NCBI RefSeq assembly: GCF_000422665.1 | Contig: NZ_AUGM01000001.1 | Location: forward strand, 241,352-305,351 | Origin: Ferrimonas senticii DSM 18821 | Lineage (GTDB): Bacteria; Pseudomonadota; Gammaproteobacteria; Enterobacterales; Shewanellaceae | Length of the DNA stretch: 64,000 nt | Direction of reading: 5' to 3' | Shown here: piece after piece, positions 12,434-19,852 of the stretch | Position numbering within the stretch: position 1 is the stretch's first letter | How the letters are laid out: the number at the start of each line of letters is the position of its first letter | Program-made: the position numbers and the translations under genes | The notes under the pieces: model-generated | Databases searched by the model: none | What the model saw: the letters and a program-made list of their open reading frames with translations, nothing else | Told to the model about the DNA's origin: nothing

Positions 12434-12697
12434 CTATAGCCGAGTGCGACAGGCACCAGCTTCACAGCGCCTGGCGGTGCATTCGCGGCCTTGTGGCTGG
12501 GCAGCCAATGATTGGGCGCGATTACGCTGCATTTGCGCCCATAAGCTGTCGCGTTCAGTGGTGCCAATGGTTACCGCTTTACAGCAACAGCAATCATCGT
12601 TACCGCCAAGTGATGAGAACAGTGAGTGGTTGCTTTGGCAGCCAGCGACTAGGCCGACAGCAAACAACAGGGCGATGCCTTTGCCCAACAACTTCAT
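12434..12697 (-). CDS. Small lipoprotein with a CCCC motif
   Basis: An 87-residue reverse-strand product with a textbook lipoprotein signal: MKLLGKGIALLFAVGLVAGC, lipobox VAGC. GGAG stands 8 nt before the ATG. The mature part is short and carries four consecutive cysteines (NDDCCCCKAV), then a basic stretch with three more cysteines. I do not recognise the family. Longer plus-strand frames over the same bases have no signal peptide or ribosome site, so I take this strand as coding. It lies antisense between two plus-strand genes of the polysaccharide locus. Confidence 0.6.
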   Translation of the reverse strand: MKLLGKGIALLFAVGLVAGCQSNHSLFSSLGGNDDCCCCKAVTIGTTERDSLWAQMQRNRAQSLAAQPQGRECTARRCEAGACRTRL

Positions 12698-12798
12698 GAT
12701 TGGTACTCCATTACCTCGTCATCGCAAGTATAGGGGCTTGTTGGCGCTCGCTGCTGGGCCAGTCGGTCATCAATGTTAATCAGCTAGGAGAGGACGCC

Positions 12799-13401
12799 AT
12801 GCAACGACGGAGAGTTCATTGGTTTGATTCACTGCGGCAGGGTTCTTCGCTGCGGTTGGTTTGGCGTATTTGCGCTATTGCTGTGGTCGGGATGGCTGCA
12901 ACGACCGCGCTGTTTTATCTGTTTTACGACCGCTTACTGGCAACCTTGGCGCAATCGTTATCACTGCAACTGTTGCCGGATGAGTTAGTGCTGGTGTCTA
13001 ACAGTTTGCCGTCATTGCATGGCGCGATGGCGGGTTGGTTGGTGGCCTTGGTGCTGTGTCAAACGGTGATCACCCTAACAGGGGTGATCTGGTTGACTAG
13101 TCGTATGGCGGGGCCGATATACGCTATTCGCCGCGCGTTGGAACGTCTGGCTGCTGGCGATTTGGCAGCTGAGGTGGTGTTGCGTCAAGGCGACGATATG
13201 CATGAACTGGCGGAGTCGATTAATGATTGCAGTGCCCGTATTCAAGTTATGGTGATGGGGCTTAAAGAGAATCTACTAGCGTTAGAGCAACTGCATAGCC
13301 AGCAACAAGACACTGAGCTTGAGCTGCGCTTACAGGTGATAAAGCAAAACCTCGATTGGTTTGAAACGGTGGTAACCGACGATGAAAACCAATTGGTTTA
13401 A
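12799..13401 (+). CDS. Orphan HAMP-domain membrane protein
   Basis: Inner-membrane protein of 201 residues. Two transmembrane helices (about 21-44 and 77-98) bracket a short periplasmic segment, then comes a HAMP domain (MAGPIYAIRRALERLAAGDL, then EVVLRQGDDMHELAESIN) and a C-terminal coiled coil that stops where a kinase, cyclase or chemoreceptor output domain would be expected. The ATG at 12799 has TAGGAGAGGA upstream; the frame extends further 5' without a ribosome site. It overlaps the next gene by 20 nt. The likely role is to relay an envelope signal to a separate partner, possibly the phosphatase/STAS switch across the locus; that is inference. Confidence 0.75.
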   Translation: MQRRRVHWFDSLRQGSSLRLVWRICAIAVVGMAATTALFYLFYDRLLATLAQSLSLQLLPDELVLVSNSLPSLHGAMAGWLVALVLCQTVITLTGVIWLTSRMAGPIYAIRRALERLAAGDLAAEVVLRQGDDMHELAESINDCSARIQVMVMGLKENLLALEQLHSQQQDTELELRLQVIKQNLDWFETVVTDDENQLV

Positions 13402-15697
13402 GGTTGCGGTGGTTATGCTAAAGGCGCTGGTTGCCGTTGCTGTGGCGCACTCCAGCGTAGGCCGAGCGCAAGAGCTGGCGCCACTGATGCAGGCGGCATT
13501 CACCCAACAGTTGTCACCGGCACAGCAACAACAGGTGCTGACCCGCGATTCCTTAAGCGGTGATTGGCTCTATTTGGCGGCGCTGGTGCAGCTGGACCTG
13601 GGCAATTATCGCGCCGGACAGCAGCTGCTGCGCAACTACTTGCAACTGCCACAAAGCAACGTTCACCGTTTAAAGGCACGCTCGCTATTTAACAGTTTGC
13701 GCCGCTTTGGTGCGCGGCAGGGGTTTGCTGATTACTACCAATTGTGGCGCCTGCGCGATGCGGACGACTTAGCCGAACTACAACAGCGATTGCGGCAGTT
13801 TCTGGCCAGTGATGCCGATCCGATGCTGATAGCCAAAGCGCGGTTGTTGCAGGCGCACGCGTTGTTAGAGATGGAGAATCGCCCAAAACCGGCGCTGACG
13901 TTATATCGAAAGCTGATAACCGAGTTTGAACGAGGTGATGATCTCTATGCCGCCCACCTTGGCGCCATCTACTGCTTGCATCGACTTGGGCGATTATCGC
14001 AGGCAAAAAAACAAGCGGAATCGATGCAGCAGGCGCTGGATGGTGGTTGGTTTGCCAATGACGATCTGCTTAGCCGCAGTTGGCAACTGCGCTTAGACGC
14101 AAGCAAACTGTTGTTGCAGCAACCAGCAAAGCCGCTGACGCCACTGCTTTGGGGCAGCGGTTCACGGCTGAACATCGACCGTCCGGCTGGATCGGGACAC
14201 AACCATCGGCCGTTGTGGCGACAGCCGCCATTGACTGAATTCGCCGGACAAAGCTTAACCCTGTGGATCACCCGTCACTCGGACTGGCGTTGGTTACAGT
14301 CGGATCTGCTCACCATGGCCACCAAGGCGGGTTATACGCCGATGATTTCACTGTGGTATTTCGGTGATGAGATAAGCCCTGAGTTTGTCACCGAGCATTG
14401 GCAACCGTATCTGGAGATGATCCAACAGCGATTGATCCCATTGCTGCGCACCTTGCCACAAGCCTACCTGTTGCTGGAGCCGGAGTTTAATAAAAACGGC
14501 ATTGAAAGCTGGCCAGATTGGGATCGACGGATGTCGCAGGTGGTGGCCCTGATAAAACAGCAACTGCCAAACGTGAAGGTCGGTTTGGTGTTGGGGGATT
14601 GGGACGGTACTGGTCAGCAAAGCTCATACGAAACGTCACTGATGACCATTGAACAAAGCGATTTTATTGGCTCGATGCTGATGATCGCCAACTACACCGA
14701 ATCGGCACATAGCGACCCCGATTGGTCGCCTTGGATCCGTAGCCTGAGGTTAGGGCAACAACTGCAACAACGATTTGCCAAGCCATGGATGTTGGCGTAT
14801 GCCGCTATCGCATCGGCACCCAATTGGCAGCGCCGACAGCGACTGGAGTTGGATAAGCTGCAAGCCTACTTGCCACAACTGCGGGGGTACGGGCTGTTCG
14901 CCATCAACTGGTTTTCCGCGGTCGATGAACCGGCGCAAATCGGCTGGTTCGCAGATGCTGAGACCAGCTTTGGCCTGCTCGATGCTAACTATCAGCCCAA
15001 GTTGGCGTTTGAGCGCTGGCAGCAGCTTGCCGAGGCACCAATGCTGCTGCCTTCGATGGACGCGCAACCCGCTCAATTAACCGAATTTCAAATACAGACT
15101 GGTCGCAGTAGCGCCGAGTTTCAGTTTCACTTTGATCGGTGGCAGCGGTGGCAGATGAGGGTGAGCAAAGGGGATGAGGTCTTGTGGCAACAGCAGGGGG
15201 CAGGCGATAGCGCCACGCTATTTTGGGACAACTACAGCGGTGTTGGCGGCAATTTTTCGGCATCACTACAGTGGCAGCAGCAACAGCAGACCGCTTCCTT
15301 CCAATTGCCGATAGGGCGGATCTCCCATCCGCGCTTTGCGCCAGCCGCTAAATCGTTAATGCAGTGGCAACAGCTGTGGTTGACGCCGCTGCAGCGCTTT
15401 CGCCACGCCAGTTTTACCCTTGGCAGTGATCGGCCGTTGGATGACCAGCTTGAGATTGCGTTAATCGACAGCAACGGCGCGATGCGCAGTGCTCGTTTGT
15501 TGGCGTATGCCATTGGCGAAGAGGGTGACTATCGGGTGCAGTTTGATAGTCAACAGTTGGCTGAGGGCTGGCGCCGCTATCAAGGCGAACAAGGGGTTAT
15601 CTGGAGTGAGCAAGCGGTTGGCGAAATCAATTTGGTGCTGATAAACAGCAGTGCCGAGCCGATTGAACTGACGGTCACTGATTTACGCTTGTGGTAG
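13382..15697 (+). CDS. Periplasmic TPR plus glycosidase-like TIM-barrel protein
   Basis: A 771-residue exported protein (signal peptide to about residue 29, GRAQE). Residues 40-230 form helical TPR-like repeats (DLGNYRAGQQLLRNYLQL, KARLLQAHALLEMENRPKPA). Residues about 270-560 look like a (beta/alpha)8 glycosidase fold: LTLWITRHSDW, then YLLLEPEFNKNG with a candidate catalytic glutamate at the end of a strand, VKVGLVLGDWDG, and GYGLFAINWFS. The C-terminal 200 residues are beta-rich. I cannot place it in a named GH family. The TPR-plus-hydrolase plan recalls periplasmic export partners of bacterial polysaccharides such as PelA/PgaB/AlgK combinations, which is analogy only. It converges on the DUF3131 operon, 8 nt apart. 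Confidence 0.65.
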   Translation: MKTNWFKVAVVMLKALVAVAVAHSSVGRAQELAPLMQAAFTQQLSPAQQQQVLTRDSLSGDWLYLAALVQLDLGNYRAGQQLLRNYLQLPQSNVHRLKARSLFNSLRRFGARQGFADYYQLWRLRDADDLAELQQRLRQFLASDADPMLIAKARLLQAHALLEMENRPKPALTLYRKLITEFERGDDLYAAHLGAIYCLHRLGRLSQAKKQAESMQQALDGGWFANDDLLSRSWQLRLDASKLLLQQPAKPLTPLLWGSGSRLNIDRPAGSGHNHRPLWRQPPLTEFAGQSLTLWITRHSDWRWLQSDLLTMATKAGYTPMISLWYFGDEISPEFVTEHWQPYLEMIQQRLIPLLRTLPQAYLLLEPEFNKNGIESWPDWDRRMSQVVALIKQQLPNVKVGLVLGDWDGTGQQSSYETSLMTIEQSDFIGSMLMIANYTESAHSDPDWSPWIRSLRLGQQLQQRFAKPWMLAYAAIASAPNWQRRQRLELDKLQAYLPQLRGYGLFAINWFSAVDEPAQIGWFADAETSFGLLDANYQPKLAFERWQQLAEAPMLLPSMDAQPAQLTEFQIQTGRSSAEFQFHFDRWQRWQMRVSKGDEVLWQQQGAGDSATLFWDNYSGVGGNFSASLQWQQQQQTASFQLPIGRISHPRFAPAAKSLMQWQQLWLTPLQRFRHASFTLGSDRPLDDQLEIALIDSNGAMRSARLLAYAIGEEGDYRVQFDSQQLAEGWRRYQGEQGVIWSEQAVGEINLVLINSSAEPIELTVTDLRLW

Positions 15698-15705
15698 CTG
15701 TGCTA

Positions 15706-17118
15706 TCACTGGGGTTGGCAGCGGCCGGGATGTTCAAATTCGTTATTGCGCACCACCTCTAGCCGAGCGCTGGGATAGGGTTGGTGCATCAACTTACCCT
15801 GAACCTTGTACAGCAGGCTTTTTAGCACCGCAGCGTTGGTTGCCAACGAGATCGCTTTTTCATAACCGGCACTGCGTTCGTAGCGGCCTTCAAACCAGCC
15901 GCGTTGTGGGTCGTGTAAAGGCTCGACTAATACCATTAGCTCGTCGGTATAGGGGGTATCCCACAATGCCCACATTAAAAAGGTCGCTTTGGTGGAGACT
16001 AACGCCAGTTGATCATGAAAACTGCCGTCATCGGCGATCGATGGGAAGGCGCTGCCATGGCCCCAGACTGCATCGTATAAAAACCACGGCGCGCTGCTAA
16101 GAATGTGCTCGGCTCGCGCGGTATGTAGCGCGTCTTGCTCGAATCGTGCCTGTTGCAGCGCGTATAACTGTGCCGCTTGTTGGGCGAGATCTGGGGCGCT
16201 GTGGTGATGGTGATCATCGTCATTATCGTTGGCCAGATCCCAATTAAACTCAATCCCCGCTAACCAAAAGGAGGTCGGCACCAAGGGGTTGGGAACGCCA
16301 TCGACGCGGGGATCGTGGCCATCAACTAAAAACGGAATGTCGTACAGATTAAATACTTGATAAGGCAGTAGTAGCTGCGCTTTGCTACTGTTAAATCCCC
16401 ATAAGGCGTAGCCATAAGCCGCGTATTCTTCAAAACCAAGACGACCATCTTGGCGGACGGTCAGCTGACCGTTGCTTAATCGGCCGCTTTGAATGGTGCC
16501 GTCTGTGGCCAATAACGTGCAAAAGTCCCAGCGTAGGATCGCTTTATCGATGTACTCGCCATAGGCGGGGTAAAATCGTTTATACAGGTTAAGCCAGATC
16601 AGCAGTCGACCGATATCCAGCCCAGACCAGCCAATTTGCCCGGGTTCTCCGGTTAGGGTGACCATCTTGCCGGTTTGGGTATGGTAGTTGCGATTGGGCA
16701 CTTTATTGTCAAACAGATCCATGCTGTTAAGAAAGTGCAGCAGGGCGGACAAGCGGCCATCGAAGTTAAGGTCATCGACCATTTCAAGCTGATAGGCGAC
16801 ATGCAGGCTGGCCAAGGCTTCAGCGATATTGGCCATGCTGGCGGTCGGGTAGCGATCAATGCCCGCGACCAATCCAGTATTGGGATCGGTATTGTTAACC
16901 GAGTATTGCCATGCGGTTTGCGCCCAGCCGTATTCGGTTTCAGTCAGATCGCCATGACGGCCAAACCAGAACAACGATGAGTTGCGAAAACGTTGCCAAC
17001 CGTCACTGGTGTTTTTACTGATGACCCCACAGCCGCTAACGATAAGTGCGCTAACGACAACTGCTGCAATTATGCGAAGACGGCAAGCACTGCCGTAGAT
17101 GCGGGCTAAATTCGTCAT
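15706..17118 (-). CDS. DUF3131 lipoprotein, divergent paralogue (copy A)
   Basis: The 470-residue product resembles copies B and C over its full length (DUF3131 family): PNRNYHT, GQIGWSGLDIGRLL, DGRLGFEEYAAYG, ALWDTPYTDEL. The signal peptide ends in lipobox IVSGC. Two features set it apart. The motif YPSTTLWDTASYL of the other two copies reads YPTASMANIAEAL here, losing the Trp-Asp pair, and an insert near residue 290 reads NDNDDDHHHHS. If the Trp-Asp motif is functional, this copy may be a binding rather than a catalytic subunit. It starts inside copy B (68-nt overlap). The activity of DUF3131 is not established to my knowledge. Confidence 0.8.
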   Translation of the reverse strand: MTNLARIYGSACRLRIIAAVVVSALIVSGCGVISKNTSDGWQRFRNSSLFWFGRHGDLTETEYGWAQTAWQYSVNNTDPNTGLVAGIDRYPTASMANIAEALASLHVAYQLEMVDDLNFDGRLSALLHFLNSMDLFDNKVPNRNYHTQTGKMVTLTGEPGQIGWSGLDIGRLLIWLNLYKRFYPAYGEYIDKAILRWDFCTLLATDGTIQSGRLSNGQLTVRQDGRLGFEEYAAYGYALWGFNSSKAQLLLPYQVFNLYDIPFLVDGHDPRVDGVPNPLVPTSFWLAGIEFNWDLANDNDDDHHHHSAPDLAQQAAQLYALQQARFEQDALHTARAEHILSSAPWFLYDAVWGHGSAFPSIADDGSFHDQLALVSTKATFLMWALWDTPYTDELMVLVEPLHDPQRGWFEGRYERSAGYEKAISLATNAAVLKSLLYKVQGKLMHQPYPSARLEVVRNNEFEHPGRCQPQ

Positions 17119-18499
17119 TAATTACCGCTTCCCAGCGACTTGGTGGATGCCAAGGATGTTCAACCACCAGCTGCCCTTGCTGCTTGTAGAGTAGGGCGGC
17201 CATTAAAATCCCATTATTATTAGAAGTATAGGTGTTGATTAGGCCGGTGCCGTTTTCGTAGATCCCTTCGTAAAATCCTTTGTCGGGGTTATAAAGATCG
17301 GCGACGTGTTCAAACACCAGATCGGTATAAGGGGTATCCCACAACACCCACATGCCGATGGCCCCTTTAATGGCCACCGCCGCGTATTGCGGCAGATACT
17401 CGCCTTTCTCTGAGATGGTGTTCCAAGCATAACCATCGGTATAGATGGTGTCGTAAACAAAGTACGGGGCTTGGTCGAGTTGGTGCTCAGTGCGGGCGGT
17501 GATGATCCCAGTTTGCATATAGCGAGCTTCTTGAACCGCATAGATCCGCTGGGCAAAATCCGCGACCCAGCGATGGCTGAAATCGGTCTCGCTGGTACTG
17601 CTGTCCCAAGGGTGATCCCAGCCAAACTCAATGCCATCTAAAACGTAACTTTCGGTCACCACGTAACTGTGGGCCACCAACTTGCGTGGATCGCGGCTGT
17701 CGTAAGGGATGTCATAGCCGTACATATTGATCACATCGTAAGGGTCGGGTTTTGATGCTCGTTCAGTGTGAAAGCCCCAAAGTTGGAAGCCTTTGGCAGC
17801 GTACTCTTCGTAGCCCAAGCGCCCCTCTTGCAGATATTGGGTCGGTTCGCCTGGGCCGGCCAAGGCACCAAACATGGTGCCGTACTCATCTACGACGTTG
17901 CAGAAGTTCCAGCGTAAAATGCCAGCGTCTATGCCCGGCGCGTGTTCGGGGTAACGCTCTTTAATGATCCATAGCCAGGTTAGGAAACGGCCAATATCGA
18001 GTGCCGAATAGCCAATCTCGCCGGGTTGGTTGGCGTAGTTTACTTTGGCGGCATTCTGGGTGTTGTAGGCCTTGTTTGGTACCTCACCGCGATAAAGATC
18101 CATGGTGTTTAGGGTCTTGATAAATCGCACCATCCTCTCATCGAAAGTTAGCTTGTCGATGATCGCAAGCTCCCTAGCGGTAACCAATGCCCCTAAATAG
18201 GAGGCGGTGTCCCACAAGGTAGTAGATGGGTAACCGTCTACCGCATTAACCAAACCGGTGCTTGGCTGGTAGTTATTTTCAAAGTATTTCCAAGCGGTGC
18301 GCGCCATTGCCATCTCCCGTTCGCTAAGTTGACCTTGGCGCGGCTGCGGTACCCCAATATCCGGAGGTGATGGTTCAGCGCGCTTGACCCCAAGGCCATC
18401 CCCCTCTTCAATCGGCCGCTCTGGTGAGGCTATTGGCGTTAGGCTTTGACAACCGGAAAGGGCGAGCATAAACGTGCTGGCGGCAACAACGTATCGCAT
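17051..18499 (-). CDS. DUF3131 lipoprotein (copy B)
   Basis: The 482-residue lipoprotein has a signal peptide with lipobox LALSGC, then a Pro/Glu-rich spacer and a DUF3131 domain from about residue 55: STGLVNAVDGYPSTTLWDTA, GEIGYSALDIGRFL, EGRLGYEEYAAKGFQLWG, YVLDGIEFGWD, PYFVYDTIYTDGYAW and the glycine-rich YNPDKGFYEGIYENGTG. The many conserved aromatic and acidic residues suggest a sugar-handling alpha-barrel, which is inference. AGGAG lies 6 nt before the ATG. It sits 3 nt downstream of copy C and its 3' end overlaps copy A. Confidence 0.85.
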   Translation of the reverse strand: MRYVVAASTFMLALSGCQSLTPIASPERPIEEGDGLGVKRAEPSPPDIGVPQPRQGQLSEREMAMARTAWKYFENNYQPSTGLVNAVDGYPSTTLWDTASYLGALVTARELAIIDKLTFDERMVRFIKTLNTMDLYRGEVPNKAYNTQNAAKVNYANQPGEIGYSALDIGRFLTWLWIIKERYPEHAPGIDAGILRWNFCNVVDEYGTMFGALAGPGEPTQYLQEGRLGYEEYAAKGFQLWGFHTERASKPDPYDVINMYGYDIPYDSRDPRKLVAHSYVVTESYVLDGIEFGWDHPWDSSTSETDFSHRWVADFAQRIYAVQEARYMQTGIITARTEHQLDQAPYFVYDTIYTDGYAWNTISEKGEYLPQYAAVAIKGAIGMWVLWDTPYTDLVFEHVADLYNPDKGFYEGIYENGTGLINTYTSNNNGILMAALLYKQQGQLVVEHPWHPPSRWEAVINDEFSPHLRQCLPSSHNCSSCR

Positions 18500-18502
18500 C
18501 GA

Positions 18503-19840
18503 TTACTCCTCTTTTTGTGCAAGCTGCACGGGGCCAATTCTGCCGATGTTGAGCAGTTGCCCTTGTTGGATATACAGCAGCGATTCGAGAATGATGCCGT
18601 TGGTATTGGCGGTAAGTGCTTGGTTAATCTCATCAAAGTTTTCATACTTGCCGGAGTACCAGCCTTTATCTGGGTCAAACAGTTTGCTGGCTTCGGTTAG
18701 CAACTGCTGGCTGTACTGATCGCGATAGAGGGCATACCAGCCAAACGATGCTTTGGTCGATAGGGTTTTATATTGGGCGGCGTCGCTGCCATCGTCACCA
18801 ACCGCGTTCCAATGTTTGCCATCGGAAAATACCGTGTTGTAAACAAAGTAGGGCGGACGGTCGATGTTGTCCTCACTGACCGCCGTCAGCAATCCGGTGC
18901 GTTGATAGCGGGCGTACTGGGCTTGGTAGACGCGCCACGCAAATTCATGAGAGATCCGATCCCAGCCAAATTCCAAGCCATCAAGAATGTAGCTTTCACT
19001 GACCACATAGTTATGGGCTTTATATCGGCTTGGATCGCGGCTATCGGTCGGCACTTCGACGCCATCGATCTGTTCAAATACCAGAAAGTCGGTGTAACGC
19101 AGTGCTTGGGAAACGTCTTGGCCCATCAGACTTAAGGATTTGGCGGCGTACTCTTCGTAACCGATTCGACCCTCTTGCACATATTGGGTTTGTTCGTTGG
19201 CGATGGTGGCGCCATACATCAAGCCCCGTTGCAGTAGTGGTGCCAGATCCCAACGCGCCAGCACACGGTTAAGTTGATCGGTGTAGCTGGGGTAGTCCCA
19301 CACCAAAATATTAAATGGCACCAACAGTCGACCGATATCGATGGCCGACCAACCTATGCCGCGTTCATTAACGCTGTTGTCGTAATTCACCATTGCTAAC
19401 GAGCGCGTGTCGTAGGCCTTGTTGGGTAATTGTTGGTCATATAGTGGCAACTGCGCTAATGCATCTAGGGCGCTGGATAGACGCTGTTCAAACTCACTGG
19501 CGTTGATCAAATCGAGTCGTCGGGCGGCAATTAATCCCATCAGATAAGAGGCGGTGTCCCATAGTGTGGTTGATGGGTAGCCATCGACCGAATTGACCAA
19601 GCCACTGGCTTGGGTGTTGTTGGCAAAATACTGCCATGCGACTTCGGCCCAGCGCCGCTCTTGGGCGGTTAACGGCCGTGGCTTCGGCGCTGGGATCTGC
19701 TCGCTATAGCGCAGATCCGCCGCCAGATCGTGGGTAAATTGCCGTTGTTCGATAGAAAAGACAATGCCAAAGGCAACGCTAAGCCCCAGCAAAAACACTA
19801 GGTGGTGGCGGGCGTTGATGAGGTTTTTGGATAACGACAT
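18503..19840 (-). CDS. DUF3131 membrane-anchored protein (copy C)
   Basis: The 445-residue DUF3131 protein has an uncleaved-looking N-terminal membrane anchor (HLVFLLGLSVAFGIVFSIEQ) instead of a lipobox, placing its domain in the periplasm on the inner membrane. Conserved blocks match copy B: ASGLVNSVDGYPSTTLWDTA, GIGWSAIDIGRLL, EGRIGYEEYAAKS, YILDGLEFGWD, PYFVYNTVFSDGKHW and FDPDKGWYSGKYEN. AAGGAG stands 8 nt before the ATG. It is immediately downstream of the GT2 synthase (12 nt), suggesting that it acts on or guides the nascent chain. Confidence 0.85.
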   Translation of the reverse strand: MSLSKNLINARHHLVFLLGLSVAFGIVFSIEQRQFTHDLAADLRYSEQIPAPKPRPLTAQERRWAEVAWQYFANNTQASGLVNSVDGYPSTTLWDTASYLMGLIAARRLDLINASEFEQRLSSALDALAQLPLYDQQLPNKAYDTRSLAMVNYDNSVNERGIGWSAIDIGRLLVPFNILVWDYPSYTDQLNRVLARWDLAPLLQRGLMYGATIANEQTQYVQEGRIGYEEYAAKSLSLMGQDVSQALRYTDFLVFEQIDGVEVPTDSRDPSRYKAHNYVVSESYILDGLEFGWDRISHEFAWRVYQAQYARYQRTGLLTAVSEDNIDRPPYFVYNTVFSDGKHWNAVGDDGSDAAQYKTLSTKASFGWYALYRDQYSQQLLTEASKLFDPDKGWYSGKYENFDEINQALTANTNGIILESLLYIQQGQLLNIGRIGPVQLAQKEE

Positions 19841-19852
19841 CGTGGCAGCTCC

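Noticed and set aside
12408-12779. Plus-strand open frames over the small lipoprotein
   Set aside because: No signal peptide, no ribosome site and no family; the minus-strand frame has both a lipobox and a good ribosome site.
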